From NCBI GenBank assembly GCA_022842245.1, contig JALHPZ010000002.1, positions 1 to 64,000 on the forward strand: a stretch of DNA of 64,000 nt. The letters run 5' to 3'. The stretch comes from Gemmataceae bacterium (GTDB lineage Bacteria; Planctomycetota; Planctomycetia; Gemmatales; Gemmataceae). This document shows positions 33,801-39,909 of this stretch, piece by piece. The first letter of the stretch is position 1, and every line of letters begins with the position of its first letter. The notes beneath the pieces are model-generated. The model ran no database searches. It was given only the letters and a program-made list of their open reading frames with translations, and was not told where the DNA came from. Position numbers and translations under genes: made by a program.

Positions 33801-36356
33801 GCCGGTTCGTACAAGGTCAGCGTCACGGCCGGCCTGCCAGCGGGCACTCAGCCGACATACGATCTCGACGGCACGCCGGACCTCCGGACGGCCGCGAGTT
33901 TGACCCAAGGCCAGAATCGCACCGACGTCGACTTCGGCGTTCGCGGCACGTCGAGCGTGAGCGGCTCGGTCTTCCGCGACGACAGCAACGAAGGCCTGCG
34001 TGGCCCGAACGAACCGGGCTACGCCGGCGTCACGGTCACACTGACCGGGACGGACGTCCTCGGCAACTCGATCACGCGCGTGACGACGACCGACGCGAAC
34101 GGCGACTACACGTTCGGCGGCCTCCTGCCCGGCACTTATACTGTGACGGAAACGACGCAGCCACCGAACACCGCCGATGGCCTCGATTCCGCCGGGACCG
34201 TGAACGGCAACCCTGTCGGCACGGCCGGAAACGACGTGATCACCGGCATCGTTCTCGCGTCCGGCGAGGCGTCGATCAACAACGACTTCGGCGAACTCGG
34301 GCCATTCGTCGCGGGCACGGTCTTCGTCGATCTCGATCGCGACGGCAAGCTCGATCTGGGCGAAACTCCGCTACCGGGCGAGACGATTCAACTGATCGAT
34401 TCGAAGGGCGCCGTCATCCGAACGACGACGACCGGCCCGGATGGCACGTACCTCATTCGCGGATTCCCGCCGGGATCGTACACGGTTCGCGAACTCCAAC
34501 CAATCGGTTACGGAAGCAGCTCGCCGAACGATCAACTCGTGAACGTGCCGCCGCTCGGTCTGACCGGGATCGACTTCGCCGAAGTCACGGGCGGAATCTC
34601 GGGCTTCGTCTATCGCGACTTCTCGGTCGATGGCGTCCGCGGCAACGCGCCCGGTGAGACCGGCATCGGCGGCACGCCGGTCACACTCGTCGGCACCGAC
34701 GTTCGCGGGAACGCCATCAACCGCACGCTGACGACGAACACCGACGGCTCCTACAGCTTCGATGGACTGCTCGAAGGCGACTACCGCGTCCTCGAAACGC
34801 AACCGACCGGCTTCTATTACGACGGCCTCGAAACGCCGGGCAGTCTTGGCGGCACGACGCCGACGAATGACGAACTGAATCTGACGCTGACGCCGGGGAC
34901 GTTCGCGACGGAGTACAACTTCGGCGAACTCCTCCCGGCCGATCCGTTCGGTTTCGTCTATGTGGACGCGAATCGCAACGGCGTGAAGGACCCCGGCGAG
35001 TTGGGCATCGCCGGCGTGCCGATCCGCATCTCAGGCACGGCCTTCGCGGGCACAGTGCTCGCGCGGCCGCTGACGGACGCCGACCTGCCGGGCGGAATGA
35101 CCGTGTTCACGAACTCGCTCGGGCGCTGGGAATTCCCGATCATGCCGCCGGGGCTTTACTCGGTGGTCGAAGTGACGCAGCCGGCCGGATTCATCGATGG
35201 CCTGGAACACAATGCCGATCCGAACGGCCTGCCGCCAACGGTGGGCAACGATCGTTTCGACAACATCATCCTAATGCCGCAGCCGATCCGCGGGCCGTTC
35301 AACTTCGGCGAGTACGTCATCGATCCGACGAAGCGCGACTTCCTCGGCACGACACCGCCGCCCGGCGTGCCGGGGGGCAACCGGTCGGACGTGCCGATGT
35401 CTCCGGCGTTCACCGTCACGACGGGCGACCCGACGACTCCTGCGTTCGTCGTGACGGCTAACGGGGCGGGGGCCGACCCACTCGTGCGTGTATTCGACTT
35501 CGCGACCGGCGGCGAACGGCTCCGCTTCATGGCCTACGAGACCGAATTCACCGGTGGCGTCCGCGTGGCGACCGGAGATGTGGATGGCGACGGCACGCCG
35601 GACATCGTGACCGGTATCGGCGTCGGCGGCGGCCCGCGCATCCGCGCTTTCAGCGGAATCGACGGGCACGAAATCTACAACGCGTTCGTCTACGAGCCGA
35701 CGTTCACGGGCGGCCTGTTCGTCGCGATTGGCGACGTGAACGGCGACGGTCGCAACGATCTCGTCACCGGCACAGATTTCGGCGGCGGACCGCGCGTCCG
35801 CGTGATCGATTTCCAAACTGGCGCGACGATCTCGGACTTCTTCGCATTCGATTCCGCCCAGCGCGGCGGCGTCCGCGTGGCCGTGGCCGACTTCGATGGC
35901 GACGGCAAGGCCGACATCCTCGCGACCGCGGGTGCCGGCGTCGAGACTTCGCTCCGCATCTTCTCGGCCGGCAATCCGAACGCGATCATTCGCGAGATCG
36001 TTCCGTACGCGCAATCCTTTACTGGTGGCGTCTTCGTGGCGGCCGGCGATGTCAACGGCGACGGCACGCCGGATATCGTTTCGTGCGCGGACGCCGGCGG
36101 CGGGCCGCACGTGCAGGTCTTCGACGGCAAGACCGGCAACGCGATCCGCAGCTTCTTCGCCTACGAGCCGACATTCTCGGGCGGCGTCCGGGTCTCCACA
36201 CAGGACGTGAACGGCGACGGCCGGGCCGACATCGTGACGGCACCCGGAGTCACGGGCGCTGCGCGAGTGCGGATCTTCAGCGGCACGAATTTGTCGACGC
36301 TGGACGATTTCTACGCTTCCGATCCGGAATTCTTCGGCGGCGTGTTCGTCGGTTAG
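21882..36356 (+). CDS. Giant secreted SdrD_B-repeat protein (4824 residues)
   Basis: The N-terminus has a basic stretch and the planctomycete-type segment NLESLEARDNPVP, seen on exported proteins. Residues about 45-1850 hold long beta-rich repeats of the DUF11/TIGR01451 type (for example GDTIRYAVVVQNTGKGDAF near 923). From about 1860 to 4440 there are 22 SdrD_B repeats, each opening like LGDRVYFDADADGVQD, a DxDxDG calcium-binding pattern, and many ending DFGYRGT. The last 300 residues carry FG-GAP/VCBS-type repeats (DVDGDGTPDIVTGIGVGGGP and kin). No LPxTG or membrane anchor is seen. It is probably a long calcium-stiffened surface or matrix adhesin. It lies inside the att repeats, so it may be mobile cargo. 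No good Shine-Dalgarno sequence precedes ATG 21882; TTTATAAAT upstream could be a -10. Confidence 0.9.
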   Translation: MKRHALACLLAPLRRKKSRTIRNLNLESLEARDNPVPIPSVLGLGSSNLLLGEQANFAFTFQNTGTLPGFAPFIEVALDTSGPDGAATNPLDGYGTPTVTGAGLTLTSAKTIVLDGVQTTYTNPLTNESRPVPAGFGKNDTIYVYALPFGSFSPTQSTAVTITAPTSKFADVNSKLPIAVSGGFRDNEAALNGPGIYTGPATAGVTPELYRFRKVYLGPESETATGPNFIRRYRLEVDIADGQTLKGLQINDDLANSMQIAGINATNMAAFTTGGNIFSAGNLSGTAVPTTPDGTLSYSFGTVAGTAAAVDAAFEFDFYIPRDRAGGGQVVPQTATTGTDSTTNLNTGSTTATWNPLDTRDGTNIDVAKAMPDNGPHSLEQQSIAIQKRVEAIDPATGAVIPGGQSIRPGSTLLRYTLEFQVSDYYAFDDVFVRDQLSDGQRLFIGTRGAVNAFPTMMVNNAYLTGSPGGSRTTTTGAFAGPQVIEYQRRHTSGNVDSDPTSFPANGPALGAISPGVFLNQTAAPNTNSTTGGNSLLQFNVSQELIARLGTTAGRLVGGEISNAGVGPENNSIAGKQFGGTTGTIVFYAEVVREFSDAFPSGDESVDQGDVLNNSVNDPTTPERDGIFGNQLRPADINAATPTEIGVGSDDSGTSIAIPYGLQEKQIYAINGQTVPPAGPTDPPLSLQPGDRVTYRLTYTLPISSFEQLRMIDFPPLPVMDVDDSGPFTFVRDPAAYTFQPGQVGVLDAAGNNATDDTYFEMFAPGNGAGRNPTVTPDSTTNSVTLNFGSHDDTQRRSTQISVLITFVVGDQPFATDLFLTNQLRIAEGSTNAGVTTVEDLRRFELVRPFVTVQKGTAAGRNTGFTVGSGADQVVFGGTNVALPGMGSNVASTVVNRAGTVLSNTNAIFNATQSTNVGGLNITPSNRPVDAGDTIRYAVVVQNTGKGDAFDVQITDTIQPQYDRAAFVPANNLRVIRGDGTVLTAGTDYTITYSSGTGTFSIELIDAYSAGNIGGDDEDNRLGGLSRGNRTAGAITNGSNTVIVLYDVVLLNTTRPNFLITNTAVIPVYANTEGGDDLTDPAVVPGATEPTDQATVRTRLPLVAKTLISTEFTAPGNNAANQATIGEYVTYEVTLTVPEGFTPAGELIDTLDAGLAFVDVLTFSSSSGLSFANGGLPTAGANPDNTAIENGARTITFDLGDITNSNTDDAVTESITIRYRVIVLNVNTGTGPANNQAGQTRTNSARFEWTSNTTTLTSVPAGQMNTNGGAVTGTATPITLVEPTVTPVKDVANVTAGGTFGQTTRGDAGDEIDYRIVLTAGGTTAYEVSLSDPLPLSFFTGGFAIQSATSTGTIRFNGTARTATPADFTIDGGGNLTFLAGLDVDMDPGATITVVVRGTDFTGSTGQLVTNVAETRWSSLDGTPGTRSTHNANSTERTGADGLLNSGALNDYRQTNDAVIESPPVVRKTIIATSEDYTSPTTINPPGVTTGVNTAIGEVVRFRVYVSIGETPVGTPTANVQVRDFLPTGLSFLNDGTARYAFISSNGTNLSSSSLGTVGISGNETTLATLASASISGVFGDADLSTSLASELNEATIYADGQDVFFRFGDLSNADRDNNVEYLVIEYNVLVRNQTSNQAGTNLDNYVTPVVNAAYINIVNDANGDGLGTGEPTIIVNPVVPTNLPSARVTVVEPNVQINKEVINTTGSVVTYRLTVTNPNTGNTTTAFSTRILDMLNATNFSLNTGSVNVVLTGATGSTDNTTTNLVDVLIDTLPVGGSVVITYTVNVLVTPTGVTTLDNTGKATTTGLMGTQATLPFFGTTAATTGLSGTATGERTGADGVGGLNDYAVQDTERLGSLGDRVYFDADADGVQDGGEAGIVGVPVTVRWAGVDGVFNTGDDSVITVNTGTDGKWTVNALPLGANQKYRVSVPTTIGGMSVTDVRNNGGAANANPDGLGVGVSAITLTGVDAGTTNNIIQDFGYRGTATLGNRVYIDADGDGVQAANGLEPSLPGVTVNLTWAGLDGILGNADDLTFTTVSTAAAGVSPNYLFSNLPAGEFQVAVSTAGGIGGVPGNATLTDSLDDGSLSASGTVTTNLTTGENEITIDFGYKGTASIGDYVWYDIDADGVQDANEPPIVGTTVTLLWSGPNGTLGDADDVTFTTTTDSNGLYLFPSLPVNGASDPYRVTVAAPVAYPTQTFDSDGLGTVNKSTLNLGPTEDNRALDFGYRGTAKLGDFVWLDKNGNGRQDGGEPGLDGVTVQLLFDRDGDGLFTSAGEATPLLTTVTAAGGAYAFPNLAAGKYQVVFGNSDGSVTYTRTVVDSTVASDTTDSDANVSTGATGTYTLANGDNNTTVDAGLYVPISLGNRVFFDFDADGNQDAGEPGIAGVPISVTWHGPDGAFGGGDDKVFNTTTGADGIWTVTNLPPGSFTVEAQPAAATGFTKLTDSIDNLAAAATNPIVVSTTSGVDRTDVDFGFRGTASLGDYVYLDADGDGVQDTNGLEPGLPGVTVTLRFDADNNGSFTDATDGLFTTVTGANGKYLFANLPVGDYQIAVATAGGTGGVPDNTTLTDSLNDGTLTATGTVTTNLVLGETETTIDFGYKGLASIGDFVWYDADGDGVQDANEPGIKGATVTLLWSGPNGTLGDADDVTFTTTTDSNGLYLFPSLPVNGASDPYRVTVAAPAAYPTQTFDSDGLGSANKSTLNLGPTEDNRAQDFGYRGTAKLGDFVWLDKNGNGKQDGGEPGVDGVTVQLLFDRDGDGLFTSAGEATPLLTTVTAAGGAYAFPNLAAGKYQVVFGNSNGSVTYTRTVVDSAVASDTTDSDANVSTGATGTYTLANGDNNASVDAGLYVPISIGDTVWYDANNNGTFDAATEPGIPNAKVTVVWFGPDGVAGGGDDKSFTAFTDSDGKYLVTSLPPGEYTVSVDPTTLAEGLVQTFDLNGVGTPHTTTLTAVSGTNRLDADFGYRGTGSVGDTVFLDINNNGQYDTGEGIAGVQVQISGDVDGDGSPESFTATTDTDGKYTFPNLRVTDDGVEYTVTVTTATLPAGVVQSIDPDATRDGVSTVTISSGVPDDDLQDFGYRSTGTIGDTVFLDVNGNGLPDTGEGLTGITVTITSDFDGDGLLETQTTTTDANGKYLFTGLVTNDGKGGGVEYTVAVVAGTLPADVSQSVDPDGVLSNDSKVTLTDAAGVNLLQDFGYVGTASVGDTVWYDADNDGVKDANEPGLSGAKVNLVWFGQDGIEGNDDDVTSSTFTGANGLWTVTNLPVGQYRASVDVTTLPNDLNVQTFDLDGLFSGNTALFALALNENRTDVDFGYRGTAKLGDYVWVDLNGDGVQDANEPGIPNATVNLTWYGQDGVLGGGDDATLTTVTDANGKYQFTDLPNGTFQVNVDRLTIPANLLPTFDLDGTTTANVALVSLVTGESNQTVDFGYKGTASVGDFVWYDVNNDGTPTFAEPGIAGVTVTLVFGGADGDLSTTNDNITFVTTTDGNGKYLLDGLPVSVAGRGNPLPNYTATVTNVPAIYTAQTFDLDGTPTANTATFLLDLNENRRDVDFGFRGTALLGDFVFEDLNGNGVQDAAEPGIDGVTVNLLDAAGNKLATTNSAGGGTYNFPGLAAGNYKVEFVSPAKYAITAKDQKTNDAADSDADPSTGITATVALATAETNATLDAGLYVPLSIGDTVYFDANGDGTQAGTGEPGIPGATVTLKYAGPDGLFGTKDDTTASATTDANGKYLFPNLAPGNYRVDVSNIPNGLTVPTADLDGTATPNTTKLTATSGADRLDADFGYRGLGSLGDLVFFDFNGDGVQNKIEPGIAGAKVTVTWLGFDGVAGGIDDVVYTTTTDAKGNYSIGDLPLGKFVATVDPTTLPPGFVPISDLDGIATPHTTNVTLGAINPNRLDADFGYRGTGSLGDRVWEDFDADGQQDADEPGVPGATVVVNFAGVDGVFGTVDDGLFTATTGANGVYNFPNLPAGSYKVSVTAGLPAGTQPTYDLDGTPDLRTAASLTQGQNRTDVDFGVRGTSSVSGSVFRDDSNEGLRGPNEPGYAGVTVTLTGTDVLGNSITRVTTTDANGDYTFGGLLPGTYTVTETTQPPNTADGLDSAGTVNGNPVGTAGNDVITGIVLASGEASINNDFGELGPFVAGTVFVDLDRDGKLDLGETPLPGETIQLIDSKGAVIRTTTTGPDGTYLIRGFPPGSYTVRELQPIGYGSSSPNDQLVNVPPLGLTGIDFAEVTGGISGFVYRDFSVDGVRGNAPGETGIGGTPVTLVGTDVRGNAINRTLTTNTDGSYSFDGLLEGDYRVLETQPTGFYYDGLETPGSLGGTTPTNDELNLTLTPGTFATEYNFGELLPADPFGFVYVDANRNGVKDPGELGIAGVPIRISGTAFAGTVLARPLTDADLPGGMTVFTNSLGRWEFPIMPPGLYSVVEVTQPAGFIDGLEHNADPNGLPPTVGNDRFDNIILMPQPIRGPFNFGEYVIDPTKRDFLGTTPPPGVPGGNRSDVPMSPAFTVTTGDPTTPAFVVTANGAGADPLVRVFDFATGGERLRFMAYETEFTGGVRVATGDVDGDGTPDIVTGIGVGGGPRIRAFSGIDGHEIYNAFVYEPTFTGGLFVAIGDVNGDGRNDLVTGTDFGGGPRVRVIDFQTGATISDFFAFDSAQRGGVRVAVADFDGDGKADILATAGAGVETSLRIFSAGNPNAIIREIVPYAQSFTGGVFVAAGDVNGDGTPDIVSCADAGGGPHVQVFDGKTGNAIRSFFAYEPTFSGGVRVSTQDVNGDGRADIVTAPGVTGAARVRIFSGTNLSTLDDFYASDPEFFGGVFVG
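28228..28972 (+). repeat. Intragenic duplication, copy 1
   Basis: This stretch of the giant gene, encoding SdrD_B repeats 3 and 4, recurs at 29701-30445, exactly 1473 bp (491 codons) downstream, with only scattered differences. Similarity continues more weakly on both sides (repeats 2 to 5 against 6 to 9). A recent in-frame duplication of a four-repeat block is the simplest explanation. Confidence 0.85.
29701..30445 (+). repeat. Intragenic duplication, copy 2
   Basis: Second copy of the block at 28228-28972, encoding SdrD_B repeats 7 and 8. Long identical runs at nucleotide level, for example through the LGDFVWLDKNGNG region, show that it is younger than the other repeats of the gene. Confidence 0.85.
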
Positions 36357-36381
36357 GACATGACTGGTGAGGGGAAAGAAT

Positions 36382-36870
36382 TCACGGTTGGAAGTTGGCC
36401 GTGGAGAAGGCGATTTTCGTGTTCGTCGTCGAGCCGGCCGTGACACGCACGACCGCGCGGGACTCGACCGGCGGCGCGTACGACTGTCGCGCGACGACGC
36501 CGGTTTCCGGATCCAGTTCATGACCGGCGACGTGCCAGTTCGGGTGCCAAGCCACCAGTTCGTATTCGCCGTCCGGAACGTGTTCGAATCGGAATCTCCC
36601 CGATTCGTCGACATGCGCGATGTAGTGATGCTCGCTCACAAAGAGATCCGCGACGGCCCAGTATTGACCGCTCGCACTCGTAAATGTCGTTCGACCGACC
36701 CGATCCATTTTCCGCACGACGGAATCGTCCCGCTTCGGAAATAGATGTGAGAAGAAGTCCGCTCCACGGGCACGAATCCCACCGATGGCGTCGAGTCTGT
36801 TCGCGATTCGGATTTCCGAACCGACGGGTATCCATGCGGTTCTCCCGAGTGATCCGGAGAGGCGGTACTC
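36382..36870 (-). pseudogene. Fragment of a carboxypeptidase-regulatory-like protein
   Basis: The C-terminal part reads WIPVGSEIRIANRLDAIGG, then RARGADFFSHLFPK, then VDESGRFRFEHVPDGEYELV and AWHPNWHVAGHELDPETG. This is the beta-sandwich plus carboxypeptidase-regulatory-like fold common in planctomycete exported proteins. The N-terminal half expected for the family is missing: beyond about 36870 the sequence belongs to a fragment on the opposite strand. No start can be assigned. Confidence 0.6.
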
Positions 36871-37016
36871 CATCGACACGCACGAAAGGGTCGAGGCATT
36901 CGTGAAGAACGCCGGCCTCGGCTTCGCCATCCCGTACTTCGACAACGGTCAAACGCACGAATACGTCCCGGACTTCCTGATTCGAATAAAATCAATGCGA
37001 CCCGCGATGTTGATCC
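36863..37016 (+). pseudogene. C-terminal fragment of a type III-like restriction helicase/nuclease
   Basis: The frame reads HERVEAFVKNAGLGFAIPYF, then DNGQTHEYVPDFLIRI. This matches the 'VxxYVKNxxLGFxIPYxxxGxxxxYxPDF' motif at the end of Res-type (BPTD_3080-like) restriction helicases, where the PDF aspartate belongs to the nuclease core. The rest of the gene is gone, cut by the adjoining fragment on the left and by the IS1380 element on the right. Confidence 0.55.
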
Positions 37017-38642
37017 TAGCCCGGATCTTTCATGCTAATTGAGTGAGTCAGAATAGCGCGACGGCTCAAGTGTTGGTACAAGAGCAGGTTACCACACCAA
37101 CCCTCTTTCCCACGCCGGAGCCGTCGCGATGACAGAGTGTACCACAACCGCCGTGCCGTTTTCCAGTCTCGGCCGACGCGAAATCCACGCCGACTTCTCC
37201 GGCGGACAGATCACCTCCGACGCCGGCGCCCTTCTGCTCCGAGAGGCCGACAAACAAATCGGTCTCGTCGATGCCCTCGACGACGCCCTCCCCGATCCGC
37301 GGAACCCCGCCCTCATCACCCACCCCCAACGCGGGCTGCTCGCCCAGCGGATCTTCGCCCTCGCCGCCGGCTGCGAAGACCTCAACGACCACCAACACCT
37401 CCGCGACGACCCCCTCTGGCAACTCGCCACCGAACACCCCGAAGTCGACGGCGACGCCACCCTCGCCTCGCCCCCGACGCTCTGCCGGCTCGAGAACCGC
37501 GTCACGAAGGCGTCGCTGGTGCGGATCGCCAACGCGCTCGTCGACATGTTCCTCGCGGCCCACGCCACGCCGCCGGAGGAAGTCGTGCTCGACTTCGACG
37601 CCACCGACGACCCGGTCCACGGCCACCAGGAACAACGCTTCTTCCACGGCTACTACGATGCGTACTGCTTCCTGCCGCTGTACGTCTTCGCCGGCGACCA
37701 TTTGCTCTGCGCCTACCTGCGGCCCTCGAAGATTGACGGGGCCAAGCACAGCCGCGCGATCCTGAAGTGGCTGGTGACAAGGCTACGTCAGTCGTGGCCG
37801 AACGTGCGGATCGTGGTGCGCGCCGACAGCGGCTTCTGCCGCTGGCGGATGCTCCGCTGGTGCGACAACCACGACGTGAACTACATCGTCGGATTGGCCC
37901 GGAATTCCAAGCTCGAAGAGCGCCTGGCGCCGGCCCGGCAGCAAGCGAAGGAAGCGTTCCTCGCGGACCGCCAGGCGCACCGCGTCTTCGCCGAGTTCGC
38001 GTACGCGGCCAAGGGTTGGGACCGCGCCCGCCGCGTCATCGGCAAGGCCGAGCACCTGCCCGGCGGCGACGAGGGCAAGGCCAACCCGCGCTACGTCGTG
38101 ACCAATCTCGCCGGCGATGCGCGGCACCTCTACGAGGACTTCTACTGTCAACGCGGCGAAGCCGAGAACCGGATCAAGGAGCAGCAGCTGATGCTCTTCG
38201 CCGACCGCACCAGTTGTCACAAGTTCGTGGCCAACCAGTTCCGGGTCTTGCTGGCGGCGGCGGCGTACGTGTTGGTGTCGCACCTGCGACGCGTCGGCCT
38301 AGCCGGCACCGATCACGCGACGGCGACGGTGCAGACGATCCGGCTGAAGCTGTTCAAGGTGGGGGCGTGGGTGGGGAAGTCGGTGCGTCGCTGGTCGGTG
38401 CGAATGTCGTGCGGTTATCCGTGGGCCGAGCTGTTCGCGTCGGTGGCCGCCCGGTTGCGGGTGGTGCGGGTCGCCGGCGAGCCCTGACGGGTGGCCAGCC
38501 CGAGCCTCGCACCGCCCGTCCACCGGATGGGGGAAAGGGGGCGGTGTCGCGCGGGGCGACCTCGCCCGGGCAAAACAGGCTCGGAAACAGAATCGCCACA
38601 GTAGAAAGTCAACGTCGATAGCTGCGTGAAATATGCGGGGTA
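37017..38642 (+). mobile_element. IS1380-family insertion sequence, apparently complete
   Basis: Imperfect terminal inverted repeats of about 20 bp are visible: TAGCCCGGATCTTTCATGCT at 37017-37036, and at 38623-38642 the complement of TACCCCGCATATTTCACGCA, matching at about 15 of 20 positions. They bracket a full-length transposase gene. I could not identify a clear 4-bp target duplication; the exact ends may differ by a few bases. Confidence 0.75.
37129..38487 (+). CDS. IS1380-family transposase
   Basis: A 452-residue DDE transposase of normal length and unbroken frame. Catalytic residues are Asp157 in LDFDATDD, Asp233 in VRADSGF, and the glutamate in YCQRGEAENRIKE (Glu344 or Glu346). The N-terminus (SLGRREIHADFSGGQITSDA) and the block QRIFALAAGCEDLNDHQHLR are typical of the family. 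ATG 37129 lies about 110 bp inside the left inverted repeat. A decayed piece of a related copy lies at 39221-39302. Confidence 0.95.
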   Translation: MTECTTTAVPFSSLGRREIHADFSGGQITSDAGALLLREADKQIGLVDALDDALPDPRNPALITHPQRGLLAQRIFALAAGCEDLNDHQHLRDDPLWQLATEHPEVDGDATLASPPTLCRLENRVTKASLVRIANALVDMFLAAHATPPEEVVLDFDATDDPVHGHQEQRFFHGYYDAYCFLPLYVFAGDHLLCAYLRPSKIDGAKHSRAILKWLVTRLRQSWPNVRIVVRADSGFCRWRMLRWCDNHDVNYIVGLARNSKLEERLAPARQQAKEAFLADRQAHRVFAEFAYAAKGWDRARRVIGKAEHLPGGDEGKANPRYVVTNLAGDARHLYEDFYCQRGEAENRIKEQQLMLFADRTSCHKFVANQFRVLLAAAAYVLVSHLRRVGLAGTDHATATVQTIRLKLFKVGAWVGKSVRRWSVRMSCGYPWAELFASVAARLRVVRVAGEP

Positions 38643-38880
38643 AGCGTCACAGCCGCCGCTGATCCGCCGCCGCCTTCACCTCGATGCCCTTCTTGATGTT
38701 GTCGAGTTCGGCTTGGAATGCCCGTTCCACGTTCTTGAGGAATTCCGGTGACCGGAGCGCGTCGGCACAGTTGCGGTATTTCAAAACGGGACATTCGTTC
38801 GCAGAGTGGTGCGTAGCGTTTCCCGGTAGCACTACCGGGTTACTTTCGCGACTACTGGAATTCAAGGCGTTTATTCGCAA
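38643..38880 (-). pseudogene. Unrecognised C-terminal gene fragment next to the IS
   Basis: A minus-strand frame encodes CPVLKYRNCADALRSPEFLK, then NVERAFQAELDNIKKGIEVK. This is a plausible helical protein tail, but the upstream part reads through the palindrome at 38824 and is unlikely to be coding. It stops right at the end of the IS1380 element. I do not recognise the family. Confidence 0.3.
38824..38841. promoter_or_regulatory. Near-palindrome matching the integrase-proximal palindrome
   Basis: CCCGGTAGCACTACCGGG resembles the 16-bp palindrome at 193-208. Further right, 38869-38882 reads GGAATTCAAGGCGT, the inverted counterpart of the GCCTTGAATTCC at the end of the att repeat. The right inner end of the element thus carries an inverted, shortened copy of the motif pair found at the left end. 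A recombination accessory site is a possible role. Confidence 0.45.
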
Positions 38881-38982
38881 TCGTTTTACGGTATTGCAAT
38901 GGCGGTTTCTTCGGGTATGATGCTTGTACTCCCCTTGTTTTCTAGGCTAAAAACGCTTGGCAAGGCACCGCCGATTGGCGGC

Positions 38983-39050
38983 TTGACATTGTAGGGGTCA
39001 CTGGTTCAAGTCCAGTAGCGCCCACTCCGTAAAATGCCTTGAATTCCAAG
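38983..39050 (+). repeat. Right attachment-site repeat: 3' part of tRNA-Val(GAC)
   Basis: Identical over 68 bp to 73-140, starting in the tRNA-Val anticodon loop; again no D-arm precedes it. Outside it, 39062-39099 resembles 163-200 (TTCGGCGGTGTGG, then ACAGGGGAAAGCCGGTAGT). The sequence flanking the right copy is therefore like the integrase side of an element, as expected for tandem integrations. Confidence 0.85.
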
Positions 39051-39789
39051 ACATTTCCCTTATTCGGCGGTGTGGCTGAAACAGGGGAAAGCCGGTAGTG
39101 ATGCCGTACAATGCTCGGATAAGGCGATACTACCCAAATTCCGGATCATCCATTTCAACGTCAAATATTGGCCTACCGAGCCGTTTTAACAGCTCGATCC
39201 ATCGGCGGTCAAATCTCCATCACGTGCTTCTCGCCTAGGGGATCCTCGCCGTCGGCTGCGAAGACCTCTACGCCCTACCTCCAACTCCTCCGCGACGATA
39301 AGCAGGCACAGTAGTGGTGGAGCCGTCGGTTATCCGGCACGTGCCAGTTCGTTACAGCTCACAGTTGCAGCCCATCGCCGCCCCAAAAGATCCGCGGTGC
39401 GGAATGGGGGCAGACTGACTGCTGGCCACTCGTTTCAACTCGACGTGCTCTTTGGCGACCGTATGTTCCTGACCGCGTCGAACTCATCGAACAGCAGGAC
39501 CATCGGCCGGAGCGTCGGGTAGTCGAACACTCATCATGAGTTAATTCGGTATCGCACAAGAAATTGACAAAACAAGGGCGTCGAAACGAACGGTGGCCAG
39601 CAGCAGGAACAGGCATTCGGCAACGACTGGGCCGCGATCGTCTACCCGGTGTCGAGGAATCGGACCAGTTGTCGGTCTCGAATATCGCGGCGAAGAGCAA
39701 TCTACGCACGGACCGGAAACGGAAAACCTCCGGGACGGCCCGGAGGCTTGGTGCACGGCCGAAGTCCGCCGTCACGAACCTTTTTCTAT
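39051..39789. other. Decayed region: element end, IS1380 fragment, ATPase-like remnant
   Basis: No intact gene. At 39221-39302 the plus strand matches codons about 68-93 of the IS1380 transposase (CTCGCCGTCGGCTGCGAAGA region) with frame damage. On the minus strand near 39480-39530 a short frame reads LRPMVLLFDEFDAVRN, like the Walker B of an AAA ATPase. The whole stretch looks like the rotted end of a further integrated element. Confidence 0.5.
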
Positions 39790-39863
39790 TACACCCGGAG
39801 GGATTCGAACCCCCAACCCTCGGTTCCGAAGACCGATGCTCTGTCCAGTTGAGCTACGGGTGC
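39790..39863 (-). tRNA. tRNA-Arg (UCG)
   Basis: On the minus strand the cloverleaf is complete. The acceptor stem is GCACCCG with CGGGTGT (a terminal G-U pair) and discriminator A. The D-arm is GTAGCTCAACTGGACAGAGC. The anticodon stem TCGGT/ACCGA encloses the loop CTTCGGA, giving anticodon UCG. A T-arm with TTCGAAT follows. CCA is not encoded. It is a separate tRNA from the tRNA-Val fragments and shows no insertion. Confidence 0.93.
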
Positions 39864-39909
39864 CCACCATATTGATTTACGACTTTGCCATTCCGTTCTC
39901 AAGGCCTCA

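Noticed and set aside
39790..39863. tRNA-Arg as the attachment site of the element
   Set aside because: The repeated att sequence matches tRNA-Val(GAC); tRNA-Arg is intact and has no duplicated 3' end in the window.
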